Shown: positions 1 to 12,672, counted from the first letter of the stretch. The stretch is 64,000 nt of DNA from Euptelea pleiosperma (GCA_035048495.1 JASUTR010000121.1:58594-122593), one strand, 5' to 3'. Notes: generated by a model not told the origin, from the sequence alone. Translations and numbers: made by a program.

Positions 1-292
1 AAACAAACTGATTCCAATTAGAGACATTGACGCACGGATGGAGCAAACTTGTTTCGATTGTCCCGAATCTTGTTCCAAGACTTTAAATGTGTTGAAACAA
101 TTGCAATGGAACAGATTGAGTCAAATTACGAGATCCGGTTGCGAAAAAGTCACTTGTTATAAGCTTAGGAATGTAACGCACAAACTGAGTCCAATTATAG
201 CCATTGACGCACGAACGGAGCAAACTTGTTCCGACTGTCCCGAATCTTTCTCAAACACTTCCAATGTGTTGAAACAATAGTAATGGAAGAGT
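1..292 (+). repeat. Partial dimer: truncated monomer A (1-115) + hybrid B* (116-292)
   Basis: The window opens about 62 bases into an A monomer carrying the CTGATTCC variant and ending GCAATGGAACAGA. B* follows: its front is B-type (GAGATCCGG, ATTATAGCC, ACGAACGG) and its tail is G-type (CTTTCTCAAACAC, CAATAGTAATGGAAGAG). This matches the complete dimers at 4715 and 12673, including the GGAATGTAACG variant of B*. Confidence 0.9.
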
Positions 293-1530
293 TTGAGTCA
301 AATTACGATGTCTGGTTGCACAAAAGTCACTAGTTATAGGGTTCGGAATGTAACAAACAAACTGATTCCAATTAGAGACATTGACGCACGGATGGAGCAA
401 ACTTGTTTCGATTGTCCCGAATCTTGTTCCAAGACTTTAAATGTGTTGAAACAATTGCAATGGAACAGATTGAGTCAAATTACGAGATCCGGTTGCGAAA
501 AAGTCACTTGTTATAAGCTTAGGAGTGTAACGCACAAACTGAGTCCAATTATAGCCATTGACGCACGAACGGAGCAAACTTGTTCAGACTGTCCCGAATC
601 TTGTTCCAAGTCTTCAAATGTGTTAAAACAATTGTAATAGAAGATATTGAGTCAAATTACGAGGTCCGGTTGTGAAAAAGTCACTAGTTATAAGCTAAGG
701 AATGTAACGCACAAACTGAGTCCAATTAGAGTCATTGACGCACGAATGGGGCAAACTTGTTCCGACAGTCCCGAATCTTGTTCAACACTTCAAATGTGTT
801 AAAACAATTGTAATACAAGATATTGAGCCAAAATACGAAGTCCGGTTACGAAAAAGTCAGTAATTATAGGCTTAGGAATGTAACACCCAAACTGAGTCCA
901 ATTAGAGACATTGACGAACGAATGGAGCAAACTTGTTCCGACTGTCCCGAATCTTTTTTCAACAGTTCAAATGTGTTAAAACAATTGTAATGGAAGATAT
1001 TGAGTCAAATTACGAGGTCCGGTTGTGCAAAAGTCACTAGTTATAAGCTTGGGAATGTAACGCACAAACTGAGTGCAATTGGAGTCATTTACGCACGAAT
1101 GGGGTAAACTTGTTCCGACAGTCCCTAATCTTGTTCCAACACATCAAATGCGTTAAAACAATTGTAATATAAGATATTGAGTCAAATTACAGATTCCGAT
1201 TGCGAAAAAGTAAGTAATTATAGGCTTAGGAATGTAACACACAAATTAAGTCCAATTAGAGACATTGACGAACGGATGGAGCAAACTTCTTTCGACTGTC
1301 CCAAATCTTGTTCATACACTTCGAATGTGTTGAAACAGTAGTAATGGAGGAGTTTGAGTCAAATTACAGAGTCCGGTTGCGAAAAAGTCACTAGTTATAG
1401 GCTTCGGAATGTAACACACAAACTGAGTCCAAATAGAGACATTGACGCACGGATGGAGCAAAATTGTTGCGACTGTCCCGAATCTTTCTCAAACACTTCA
1501 AATGTGTTGAAACAATAGTAATGGAAGAGT
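293..1530 (+). repeat. 7-mer HOR unit A-B-C-D-E-F-G (1,238 bp)
   Basis: Monomers start at 293, 470, 647, 823, 1000, 1177 and 1354. A carries the GGGTTCGG/CTGATTCC variant, B has TTCAGACTG in place of TTCCGACTG, and G begins CAGAGTCCGG rather than CAGGGTCCGG. E ends TAATATAAGATA, a private substitution. Confidence 0.92.
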
Positions 1531-1884
1531 TTGAGTCAAATTACGATGTCTGGTTGCACAAAAGTCACTAGTTATAGGCTTCGGAATGTAACAAACAAAC
1601 TGAGTCCAATTAGAGACATTGACGCACGGATGGAGCAAACTTGTTTCGATTGTCCCGAATCTTGTTCCAAGACTTTAAATGTGTTGAAACAATTGCAATG
1701 GAACAGATTGAGTCAAATTACGAGATCCGGTTGCGAAAAAGTCACTTGTTATAAGCTTAGGAGTGTAACGCACAAACTGAGTCCAATTATAGCCATTGAC
1801 GCACGAACGGAGCAAACTTGTTCCGACTGTCCCGAATCTTTCTCAAACACTTCCAATGTGTTGAAACAATAGTAATGGAAGAGT
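1531..1884 (+). repeat. Dimer unit A-B* (354 bp)
   Basis: A starts at 1531 and has the common GGCTTCGG/CTGAGTCC form. B* (1708-1884) switches from B-type to G-type between the TTCCGACTGTCCCGAATCTT block and CTCAAACACTT. The simplest origin is unequal exchange between B and G in register, deleting C to F of a 7-mer. Confidence 0.9.
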
Positions 1885-3122
1885 TTGAGTCAAATTACGA
1901 TGTCTGGTTGCACAAAAGTCACTAGTTATAGGGTTCGGAATGTAACAAACAAACTGATTCCAATTAGAGACATTGACGCACGGATGGAGCAAACTTGTTT
2001 CGATTGTCCCGAATCTTGTTCCAAGACTTTAAATGTGTTGAAACAATTGCAATGGAACAGATTGAGTCAAATTACGAGATCCGGTTGCGAAAAAGTCACT
2101 TGTTATAAGCTTAGGAGTGTAACGCACAAACTGAGTCCAATTATAGCCATTGACGCACGAACGGAGCAAACTTGTTCAGACTGTCCCGAATCTTGTTCCA
2201 AGTCTTCAAATGTGTTAAAACAATTGTAATAGAAGATATTGAGTCAAATTACGAGGTCCGGTTGTGAAAAAGTCACTAGTTATAAGCTAAGGAATGTAAC
2301 GCACAAACTGAGTCCAATTAGAGTCATTGACGCACGAATGGGGCAAACTTGTTCCGACAGTCCCGAATCTTGTTCAACACTTCAAATGTGTTAAAACAAT
2401 TGTAATACAAGATATTGAGCCAAAATACGAAGTCCGGTTACGAAAAAGTCTGTAATTATAGGCTTAGGAATGTAACACCCAAACTGAGTCCAATTAGAGA
2501 CATTGACGAACGAATGGAGCAAACTTGTTCCGACTGTCCCGAATCTTTTTTCAACAGTTCAAATGTGTTAAAACAATTGTAATGGAAGATATTGAGTCAA
2601 ATTACGAGGTCCGGTTGTGCAAAAGTCACTAGTTATAAGCTTGGGAATGTAACGCACAAACTGAGTGCAATTGGAGTCATTTACGCACGAATGGGGTAAA
2701 CTTGTTCCGACAGTCCCTAATCTTGTTCCAACACATCAAATGCGTTAAAACAATTGTAATAGAAGATATTGAGTCAAATTACAGATTCCGATTGCGAAAA
2801 AGTAAGTAATTATAGGCTTAGGAATGTAACACACAAATTAAGTCCAATTAGAGACATTGACGAACGGATGGAGCAAACTTCTTTCGACTGTCCCAAATCT
2901 TGTTCATACACTTCGAATGTGTTGAAACAGTAGTAATGGAGGAGTTTGAGTCAAATTACAGGGTCCGGTTGCGAAAAAGTCACTAGTTATAGGCTTCGGA
3001 ATGTAACACACAAACTGAGTCCAAATAGAGACATTGACGCACGGATGGAGCAAAATTGTTGCGACTGTCCCGAATCTTTCTCAAACACTTCAAATGTGTT
3101 GAAACAATAGTAATGGAAGAGT
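1885..3122 (+). repeat. 7-mer HOR unit A-B-C-D-E-F-G (1,238 bp)
   Basis: Monomers start at 1885, 2062, 2239, 2415, 2592, 2769 and 2946. A has the GGGTTCGG/CTGATTCC variant and D reads GTCTGTAATTA instead of GTCAGTAATTA. Both markers recur in the units at 5069 and 13027, so these three 7-mers are closely related. Confidence 0.92.
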
Positions 3123-3476
3123 TTGAGTCAAATTACGATGTCTGGTTGCACAAAAGTCACTAGTTATAGGCTTCGGAATGTAACAAACAAACTGAGTCCA
3201 ATTAGAGACATTGACGCACGGATGGAGCAAACTTGTTTCGATTGTCCCGAATCTTGTTCCAAGACTTTAAATGTGTTGAAACAATTGCAATGGAACAGAT
3301 TGAGTCAAATTACGAGATCCGGTTGCGAAAAAGTCACTTGTTATAAGCTTAGGAGTGTAACGCACAAACTGAGTCCAATTATAGCCATTGACGCACGAAC
3401 GGAGCAAACTTGTACCGACTGTCCCGAATCTTGTTCCAAGTATTCAAATGTGTTAAAACAATTGTAATAGAAGATA

Positions 3477-3653
3477 TTGAGTCAAATTACGAGGTCCGGT
3501 TGTGAAAAAGTCACTAGTTATAAGCTAAGGAATGTAACGCACAAACTGAGTCCAATTAGAGTCATTGAATCACGAATGGGGCAAACTTGTTCCGACAGTC
3601 CCTAATCTTGTTCCAACACATCAAATGCGTTAAAACAATTGTAATAGAAGATA
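3477..3653 (+). repeat. Recombinant monomer C/E
   Basis: The front is C-type (GTGAAAAAGTC, ATAAGCTAAGG, GGGGCAAAC). The tail is E-type (CCCTAATC, ACACATCAAATGCG, TAATAGAAGATA). The switch lies between about 3584 and 3602. It carries the private GTCATTGAATCACG in place of GTCATTGACGCACG. The length is 177, as in E, rather than 176 as in C. The same hybrid recurs at 6661, 11435, 14619, 19394 and in each 13-mer. Confidence 0.88.
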
Positions 3654-3830
3654 TTGAGTCAAATTACAGATTTCGATTGCGAAAAAGTAAGTAATTATAG
3701 GCTTAGGAATGTAACACACAAATTAAGTCCAATTATAGCCATTGACGCACGAACGGAGCAAACTTGTTCCGACTGTCCCGAATCTTGTTCCAAGTCTTCA
3801 AATGTGTTAAAACAATTGTAATAGAAGATA
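3654..3830 (+). repeat. Recombinant monomer F/B
   Basis: The front is F-type (ACAGATTTCGATTGCG, GTAAGTAATTA, ACAAATTAAGTCC). After AATTA it becomes B-type (TAGCCATTGACGCACGAACGG, TCCAAGTCTTC). The switch lies near 3738. It is paired with C/E immediately upstream; together they look like a remnant of unequal exchange that added two monomers. Confidence 0.88.
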
Positions 3831-4714
3831 TTGAGTCAAATTACGAGGTCCGGTTGTGAAAAAGTCACTAGTTATAAGCTAAGGAATGTAACGCACAAAC
3901 TGAGTCCAATTAGAGTCATTGACGCACGAATGGGGCAAACTTGTTTCGACAGTCCCGAATCTTGTTCAACACTTCAAATGTGTTAAAACAATTGTAATAC
4001 AAGATATTGAGCCAAAATACGAAGTCCGGTTACGAAAAAGTCAGTAATTATAGGCTTAGGAATGTAACACCCAAACTGAGTCCAATTAGAGACATTGACG
4101 AACGAATGGAGCAAACTTGTTCCGACTGTCCCGAATCTTTTTTCAACAGTTCAAATGTGTTAAAACAATTGTAATGGAAGATATTGAGTCAAATTACGAG
4201 GTCCGGTTGTGCAAAAGTCACTAGTTATAAGCTTGGGAATGTAACGCACAAACTGAGTGCAATTGGAGTCATTTACGCACGAATGGGGTAAACTTGTTCC
4301 GACAGTCCCTAATCTTGTTCCAACACATCAAATGCGTTAAAACAATTGTAATAGAAGATATTGAGTCAAATTACAGATTCCGATTTCGAAAAAGTAAGTA
4401 ATTATAGGCTTAGGAATGTAACACACAAATTAAGTCCAATTAGAGACATTGACGAACGGATGGAGCAAACTTCTTTCGACTGTCCCAAATCTTGTTCATA
4501 CACTTCAAATGTGTTGAAACAATAGTAATGGAGGAGTTTGAGTCAAATTACAGGGTCCGGTTGCGAAAAAGTCACTAGTTCTAGGCTTCGGAATGTAACA
4601 CACAAACTGAGTCCAAATAGAGACATTGACGCACGGATGGAGCAAAATTGTTGCGACTGTCCCGAATCTTTCTCAAACACTTCAAATGTGTTGAAACAAT
4701 AGTAATGGAAGAGT

Positions 4715-5068
4715 TTGAGTCAAATTACGATGTCTGGTTGCACAAAAGTCACTAGTTATAGGGTTCGGAATGTAACAAACAAACTGATTCCAATTAGAGA
4801 CATTGACGCACGGATGGAGCAAACTTGTTTCGATTGTCCCGAATCTTGTTCCAAGACTTTAAATGTGTTGAAACAATTGCAATGGAACAGATTGAGTCAA
4901 ATTACGAGATCCGGTTGCGAAAAAGTCACTTGTTATAAGCTTAGGAATGTAACGCACAAACTGAGTCCAATTATAGCCATTGACGCACGAACGGAGCAAA
5001 CTTGTTCCGACTGTCCCGAATCTTTCTCAAACACTTCCAATGTGTTGAAACAATAGTAATGGAAGAGT
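4715..5068 (+). repeat. Dimer unit A-B* (354 bp)
   Basis: A at 4715 has the GGGTTCGG/CTGATTCC variant. B* starts at 4892 with GGAATGTAACG. This matches the dimer at 12673 in the second super-repeat copy. Confidence 0.88.
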
Positions 5069-6306
5069 TTGAGTCAAATTACGATGTCTGGTTGCACAAA
5101 AGTCACTAGTTATAGGGTTCGGAATGTAACAAACAAACTGATTCCAATTAGAGACATTGACGCACGGATGGAGCAAACTTGTTTCGATTGTCCCGAATCT
5201 TGTTCCAAGACTTTAAATGTGTTGAAACAATTGCAATGGAACAGATTGAGTCAAATTACGAGATCCGGTTGCGAAAAAGTCACTTGTTATAAGCTTAGGA
5301 GTGTAACGCACAAACTGAGTCCAATTATAGCCATTGACGCACGAACGGAGCAAACTTGTTCAGACTGTCCCGAATCTTGTTCCAAGTCTTCAAATGTGTT
5401 AAAACAATTGTAATAGAAGATATTGAGTCAAATTACGAGGTCCGGTTGTGAAAAAGTCACTAGTTATAAGCTAAGGAATGTAACGCACAAACTGAGTCCA
5501 ATTAGAGTCATTGACGCACGAATGGGGCAAACTTGTTCCGACAGTCCCGAATCTTGTTCAACACTTCAAATGTGTTAAAACAATTGTAATACAAGATATT
5601 GAGCCAAAATACGAAGTCCGGTTACGAAAAAGTCTGTAATTATAGGCTTAGGAATGTAACACCCAAACTGAGTCCAATTAGAGACATTGACGAACGAATG
5701 GAGCAAACTTGTTCCGACTGTCCCGAATCTTTTTTCAACAGTTCAAATGTGTTAAAACAATTGTAATGGAAGATATTGAGTCAAATTACGAGGTCCGGTT
5801 GTGCAAAAGTCACTAGTTATAAGCTTGGGAATGTAACGCACAAACTGAGTGCAATTGGAGTCATTTACGCACGAATGGGGTAAACTTGTTCCGACAGTCC
5901 CTAATCTTGTTCCAACACATCAAATGCGTTAAAACAATTGTAATAGAAGATATTGAGTCAAATTACAGATTCCGATTGCGAAAAAGTAAGTAATTATAGG
6001 CTTAGGAATGTAACACACAAATTAAGTCCAATTAGAGACATTGACGAACGGATGGAGCAAACTTCTTTCGACTGTCCCAAATCTTGTTCATACACTTCGA
6101 ATGTGTTGAAACAGTAGTAATGGAGGAGTTTGAGTCAAATTACAGGGTCCGGTTGCGAAAAAGTCACTCGTTATAGGCTTCGGAATGTAACACACAAACT
6201 GAGTCCAAATAGAGACATTGACGCACGGATGGAGCAAAATTGTTGCGACTGTCCCGAATCTTTCTCAAACACTTCAAATGTGTTGAAACAATAGTAATGG
6301 AAGAGT
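5069..6306 (+). repeat. 7-mer HOR unit A-G (1,238 bp)
   Basis: A has GGGTTCGG/CTGATTCC, B has TTCAGACTG, and D has GTCTGTAATTA. Private change in G: GTCACTCGTTATAGG. Confidence 0.9.
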
Positions 6307-8251
6307 TTGAGTCAAATTACGATGTCTGGTTGCACAAAAGTCACTAGTTATAGGCTTCGGAATGTAACAAACAAACTGAGTCCAATTAGAGACATTGACG
6401 CACGGATGGAGCAAACTTGTTTCGATTGTCCCGAATCTTGTTCCAAGACTTTAAATGTGTTGAAACAATTGCAATGGAACAGATTGAGTCAAATTACGAG
6501 ATCCGGTTGCGAAAAAGTCACTTGTTATAAGCTTAGGAGTGTAACGCACAAACTGAGTCCAATTATAGCCATTGACGCACGAACGGAGCAAACTTGTACC
6601 GACTGTCCCGAATCTTGTTCCAAGTATTCAAATGTGTTAAAACAATTGTAATAGAAGATATTGAGTCAAATTACGAGGTCCGGTTGTGAAAAAGTCACTA
6701 GTTATAAGCTAAGGAATGTAACGCACAAACTGAGTCCAATTAGAGTCATTGAATCACGAATGGGGCAAACTTGTTCCGACAGTCCCTAATCTTGTTCCAA
6801 CACATCAAATGCGTTAAAACAATTGTAATAGAAGATATTGAGTCAAATTACAGATTTCGATTGCGAAAAAGTAAGTAATTATAGGCTTAGGAATGTAACA
6901 CACAAATTAAGTCCAATTATAGCCATTGACGCACGAACGGAGCAAACTTGTTCCGACTGTCCCGAATCTTGTTCCAAGTCTTCAAATGTGTTAAAACAAT
7001 TGTAATAGAAGATATTGAGTCAAATTACGAGGTCCGGTTGTGAAAAAGTCACTAGTTATAAGCTAAGGAATGTAACGCACAAACTGAGTCCAATTAGAGT
7101 CATTGACGCACGAATGGGGCAAACTTGTTTCGACAGTCCCGAATCTTGTTCAACACTTCAAATGTGTTAAAACAATTGTAATACAAGATATTGAGCCAAA
7201 ATACGAAGTCCGGTTACGAAAAAGTCAGTAATTATAAGCTTAGGAATGTAACACCCAAACTGAGTCCAATTAGAGACATTGACGAACGAATGGAGCAAAC
7301 TTGTTCCGACTGTCCCGAATCTTTTTTCAACAGTTCAAATGTGTTAAAACAATTGTAATGGAAGATATTGAGTCAAATTACGAGGTCCGGTTGTGCAAAA
7401 GTCACTAGTTATAAGCTTGGGAATGTAACGCACAAACTGAGTCCAATTAGAGTCATTGACGCACGAATGGGGCAAACTTGTTCCGACAGTACCGAATCTT
7501 GTTCAACACTTCAAATGTGTTAAAACAATTGTAATACAAGATATTGAGCCAAAATACGAAGTCCGGTTACGAAAAAGTCAGTAATTATAGGCATAGGAAT
7601 GTAACACCCAAACTGAGTCCAATTAGAGACATTGACGAACGAATGGAGCAAACTTGTTCCGACTGTCCCGAATCTTTTTTCAACAGTTCAAATGTGTTAA
7701 AACAATTGTAATGGAAGATATTAAGTCAAATTACGAGGTCCGGTTGTGCAAAAGTCACTAGTTATAAGCTTGGGAATGTAACGCACAAACTGAGTGCAAT
7801 TGGAGTCATTTACGCACGAATGGGGTAAACTTGTTCCGACAGTCCCTAATCTTGTTCCAACACATCAAATGCGTTAAAACAATTGTAATAGAAGATATTG
7901 AGTCAAATTACAGATTCCGATTGCGAAAAAGTAAGTAATTATAGGCTTAGGAATGTAACACACAAATTAAGTCCAATTAGAGACGTTGACGAACGGATGG
8001 AGCAAACTTCTTTCGACTGTCCCAAATCTTGTTCATACACTTCGAATGTGTTGAAACAATAGTAATGGAGGAGTTTGAGTCAAATTACAGGGTCCGGTTG
8101 CGAAAAAGTCACTAGTTATAGGCTTCGGAATGTAACACACAAACTAAGTCCAAATAGACACATTGACGCACGGATGGAGCAAAATTGTTGCGACTGTCCC
8201 GAATCTTTCTCAAACACTTCAAATGTGTTGAAACAATAGTAATGGAAGAGT
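6307..8251 (+). repeat. 11-mer HOR unit A-B-C/E-F/B-C-D-E/C-D-E-F-G (1,945 bp)
   Basis: Monomers start at 6307, 6484, 6661, 6838, 7015, 7191, 7368, 7544, 7721, 7898 and 8075. It is the 9-mer with an extra E/C-D pair. The first D (7191) reads ATAAGCTTAGG, a private HindIII site that D normally lacks. Confidence 0.9.
7368..7543 (+). repeat. Recombinant monomer E/C (176 bp)
   Basis: The front is E-type (GTGCAAAAGTC, ATAAGCTTGGG). After CAAACTGAGT it is C-type (CCAATTAGAGTCATTGACG, TTGTTCAACACTTC, TAATACAAGATA) and keeps C's 176-bp length. The switch lies near 7442. It is the reciprocal of the C/E hybrid in the same unit. Confidence 0.88.
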
Positions 8252-8605
8252 TTGAGTCAAATTACGATGTCTGGTTGCACAAAAGTCACTAGTTATAGGC
8301 TTCGGAATGTAACAAACAAACTGAGTCCAATTAGAGACATTGACGCACGGATGGAGCAAACTTGTTTCGATTGTCCCGAATCTTGTTCCAAGACTTTAAA
8401 TGTGTTGAAACAATTGCAATGGAACAGATTGAGTCAAATTACGAGATCCGGTTGCGAAAGAGTCACTTGTTATAAGCTTAGGAGTGTAACGCACAAACTG
8501 AGTCCAATTATAGCCATTGACGCACGAACGGAGCAAACTTGTTCCGACTGTCCCGAATCTTTCTCAAACACTTCCAATGTGTTGAAACAGTAGTAATGGA
8601 AGAGT
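8252..8605 (+). repeat. Dimer unit A-B* (354 bp)
   Basis: A is the common form. B* (8429-8605) has a private GCGAAAGAGTC and ends CAGTAGTAATGG. The latter is shared with the dimer at 16210. Confidence 0.88.
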
Positions 8606-9842
8606 TTGAGTCAAATTACGATGTCTGGTTGCACAAAAGTCACTAGTTATAGGCTTCGGAATGTAACAAACAAACTGAGTCCAATTAGAGACATTGACGC
8701 ACGGATGGAGCAAACTTGTTTCGATTGTCCCGAATCTTGTTCCAAGACTTTAAATGTGTTGAAACAATTGCAATGGAACAGATTGAGTCAAATTACGAGA
8801 TCCGGTTGCGAAAAAGTCACTTGTTATAAGCTTAGGAGTGTAACGCACAAACTGAGTCCAATTATAGCCATTGACGCACGAACGGAGCAAACTTGTTCCG
8901 ACTGTCCCGAATCTTGTTCCAAGTCTTCAAATGTGTTAAAACAATTGTAATAGAAGATATTGAGTCAAATTACGAGGTCCGGTTGTGAAAAAGTCACTAG
9001 TTATAAGCTAAGGAATGTAACGCACAAACTGAGTCCAATTAGAGTCATTGACTCACGAATGGGGCAAACTTGTTCCGACAGTCCCGAATCTTGTTCAACA
9101 CTTCAAATGTGTTAAAACAATTGTAATACAAGATATTGAGCCAAAATACGAAGTCCGGTTACGAAAAAGTCAGTAATTATAGGCTTAGGAATGTAACACC
9201 CAAACTGAGTCCAATTAGAGACATTGACGAACGAATGGAGCAAACTTGTTCCGACTGTCCCGAATCTTTTTCAACAGTTCAAATGTGTTAAAACAATTGT
9301 AATGGAAGATATTGAGTCAAATTACGAGGTCCGGTTGTGCAAAAGTCACTAGTTATAAGCTTGGGAATGTAACGCACAAACTGAGTGCAATTGGAGTCAT
9401 TTACGCACGAATGGGGTAAACTTGTTCCGACAGTCCCTAATCTTGTTCCAACACATCAAATGCGTTAAAACAATTGTAATAGAAGATATTGAGTCAAATT
9501 ACAGATTCCGATTGCGAAAAAGTAAGTAATTATAGGCTTAGGAATGTAACACACAAATTAAGTCCAATTAGAGACATTGACGAACGGATGGAGCAAACTT
9601 CTTTCGACTGTCCCAAATCTTGTTCATACACTTCGAATGTGTTGAAACAATAGTAATGGAGGAGTTTGAGTCAAATTACAGGGTCCGGTTGCGAAAAAGT
9701 CACTAGTTATAGGCTTCGGAATGTAACACACAAACTGAGTCCAAATAGAGACATTGACGCACGGATGGAGCAAAATTGTTGCGACTGTCCCGAATCTTTC
9801 TCAAACACTTCAAATGTGTTGAAACAATAGTAATGGAAGAGT
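8606..9842 (+). repeat. 7-mer HOR unit A-G, 1,237 bp
   Basis: It is one base shorter than the standard because the T run of D (TCTTTTTTC) is one base short near 9270. C contains CATTGACTCACG, otherwise rare. A is the common form, whereas the equivalent unit at 16564 has GGGTTCGG/CTGATTCC, so the two super-repeat copies have diverged or exchanged here. Confidence 0.9.
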
Positions 9843-11080
9843 TTGAGTCAAATTACGATGTCTGGTTGCACAAAAGTCACTAGTTATAGGCTTCGGAATG
9901 TAACAAACAAACTGAGTCCAATTAGAGACATTGACGCACGGATGGAGCAAACTTGTTTCGATTGTCCCGAATCTTGTTCCAAGACTTTAAATGTGTTGAA
10001 ACAATTGCAATGGAACAGATTGAGTCAAATTACGAGATCCGGTTGCGAAAAAGTCACTTGTTATAAGCTTAGGAGTGTAACGCACAAACTGAGTCCAATT
10101 ATAGCCATTGACGCACGAACGGAGCAAACTTGTTCCGACTGTCCCGAATCTTGTTCCAAGTCTTCAAATGTGTTAAAACAATTGTAATAGAAGATATTGA
10201 GTCAAATTACGAGGTCCGGTTGTGAAAAAGTCACTAGTTATAAGCTAAGGAATGTAACGCACAAACTGAGTCCAATTAGAGTCATTGACGCACGAATGGG
10301 GCAAACTTGTTCCGACAGTCCCGAATCTTGTTCAACACTTCAAATGTGTTAAAACAATTGTAATACAAGATATTGAGCCAAAATACGAAGTCCGGTTACG
10401 AAAAAGTCAGTAATTATAGGCTTAGGAATGTAACACCCAAACTGAGTCCAATTAGAGACATTGACGAACGAATGGAGCAAACTTGTTCCGACTGTCCCGA
10501 ATCTTTTTTCAACAGTTCAAATGTGTTAAAACAATTGTAATGGAAGATATTGAGTCAAATTACGAGGTCCGGTTGTGCAAAAGTCACTAGTTATAAGCTT
10601 GGGAATGTAACGCACAAACTGAGTGCAATTGGAGTCATTTACGCACGAATGGGGTAAACTTGTTCCGACAGTCCCTAATCTTGTTCCAACACATCAAATG
10701 CGTTAAAACAATTGTAATAGAAGATATTGAGTCAAATTACAGATTCCGATTGCGAAAAAGTAAGTAATTATAGGCTTAGGAATGTAACACACAAATTAAG
10801 TCCAATTAGAGACATTGACGAACGGATGGAGCAAACTTCTTTCGACTGTCCCAAATCTTGTTCATACACTTCGAATGTGTTGAAACAGTAGTAATGGAGG
10901 AGTTTGAGTCAAATTACAGGGTCCGGTTGCGAAAAAGTCACTAGTTATAGGCTTCGGAATGTAACACACAAACTGAGTCCAAATAGAGACATTGACGCAC
11001 GGATGGAGCAAAATTGTTGCGACTGTCCCGAATCTTTCTCAAACACTTCAAATGTGTTGAAACAATAGTAATGGAAGAGT
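9843..11080 (+). repeat. 7-mer HOR unit A-G (1,238 bp)
   Basis: It closely matches the central-domain consensus. F ends CAGTAGTAATGG rather than CAATAGTAATGG. Confidence 0.9.
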
Positions 11081-12672
11081 TTGAGTCAAATTACGATGTC
11101 TGGTTGCACAAAAGTCACTAGTTATAGGCTTCGGAATGTAACAAACAAACTGAGTCCAATTAGAGACATTGACGCACGGATGGAGCAAACTTGTTTCGAT
11201 TGTCCCGAATCTTGTTCCAAGACTTTAAATGTGTTCAAACAATTGCAATGGAACAGATTGAGTGAAATTACGAGATCCGGTTGCGAAAAAGTCACTTGTT
11301 ATAAGCTTAGGAGTGTAACGCACAAACTGAGTCCAATTATAGCCATTGACGCACGAACGGAGCAAACTTGTACCGACTGTCCCGAATCTTGTTCCAAGTA
11401 TTCAAATGTGTTAAAACAATTGTAATAGAAGATATTGAGTCAAATTACGAGGTCCGGTTGTGAAAAAGTCACTAGTTATAAGCTAAGGAATGTAACGCAC
11501 AAACTGAGTCCAATTAGAGTCATTGAATCACGAATGGGGCAAACTTGTTCCGACAGTCCCTAATCTTGTTCCAACACATCAAATGCGTTAAAACAATTGT
11601 AATAGAAGATATTGAGTCAAATTACAGATTCCGATTGCGAAAAAGTAAGTAATTATAGGCTTAGGAATGTAACACACAAATTAAGTCCAATTATAGCCAT
11701 TGACGCACGAACGGAGCAAACTTGTTCCGACTGTCCCGAATCTTGTTCCAAGTCTTCAAATGTGTTAAAACAATTGTAATAGAAGATATTGAGTCAAATT
11801 ACGAGGTCCGGTTGTGAAAAAGTCACTAGTTATAAGCTAAGGAATGTAACGCACAAACTGAGTCCAATTAGAGTCATTGACGCACGAATGGGGCAAACTT
11901 GTTTCGACAGTCCCGAATCTTGTTCAACACTTCAAATGTGTTAAAACAATTGTAATACAAGATATTGAGCCAAAATACGAAGTCCGGTTACGAAAAAGTC
12001 AGTAATTATAGGCTTAGGAATGTAACACCCAAACTGAGTCCAATTAGAGACATTGACGAACGAATGGAGCAAACTTGTTCCGACTGTCCCGAATCTTTTT
12101 TCAACAGTTCAAATGTGTTAAAACAATTGTAATGGAAGATATTGAGTCAAATTACGAGGTCCGGTTGTGCAAAAGTCACTAGTTATAAGCTTGGGAATGT
12201 AACGCACAAACTGAGTGCAATTGGAGTCATTTACGCACGAATGGGGTAAACTTGTTCCGACAGTCCCTAATCTTGTTCCAACACATCAAATGCGTTAAAA
12301 CAATTGTAATAGAAGATATTGAGTCAAATTACAGATTCCGATTTCGAAAAAGTAAGTAATTATAGGCTTAGGAATGTAACACACAAATTAAGTCCAATTA
12401 GAGACATTGACGAACGGATGGAGCAAACTTCTTTCGACTGTCCCAAATCTTGTTCATATACTTCAAATGTGTTGAAACAATAGTAATGGAGGAGTTTGAG
12501 TCAAATTACAGGGTCCGGTTGCGAAAAAGTCACTAGTTCTAGGCTTCGGAATGTAACACACAAACTGAGTCCAAATAGAGACATTGACGCACGGATGGAG
12601 CAAAATTGTTGCGACTGTCCCGAATCTTTCTCAAACACTTCAAATGTGTTGAAACAATAGTAATGGAAGAGT
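11081..12672 (+). repeat. 9-mer HOR unit A-B-C/E-F/B-C-D-E-F-G (1,592 bp)
   Basis: A reads GTGTTCAAACAATTGC, and the next monomer begins TTGAGTGAAATTAC. This linked pair recurs at 19040, 42557, 46094 and 49631. F (12319) has GATTTCGAAAAAG and G (12496) has AGTTCTAGGC, as in 3123-4714. Confidence 0.9.

Larger units (their letters stand above)
3123..4714 (+). repeat. 9-mer HOR unit A-B-C/E-F/B-C-D-E-F-G (1,592 bp)
   Basis: Monomers start at 3123, 3300, 3477, 3654, 3831, 4007, 4184, 4361 and 4538. B has the TTGTACCGACTG...CCAAGTATTC variant. Two recombinant monomers (C/E and F/B) are inserted after B. F contains GATTTCGAAAAAG and G contains AGTTCTAGGC; both recur in the 9-mer at 11081 but not in the one at 19040. 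Confidence 0.92.
4715..12672 (+). repeat. 7,958-bp super-repeat, copy 1 (45 monomers)
   Basis: Unit order is 2-7-11-2-7-7-9, with boundaries at 4715, 5069, 6307, 8252, 8606, 9843, 11081 and 12673. The same order follows at once in 12673-20630 with the same total length. Shared rare variants support duplication: TTAAGTC instead of TTGAGTC at 7721 and 15679, and GTTGACGAACGG in F at ~7984 and ~15942. Private differences include a one-base deletion in D near 9270 and GACAGTACCG near 7490. Confidence 0.9.

Noticed and set aside
293..637. Repeated 113-114-codon + strand reading frames (also 136 and 173 codons) with CFDCPESC-like cysteine motifs
   Set aside because: They start at a TTG inside the monomer, consist of two near-copies of one 59-residue translation, and exist only because monomer length is a multiple of three and A lacks the usual stop. 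They end at array-wide stops and shift frame at every C monomer. No promoter, signal or family match is visible.
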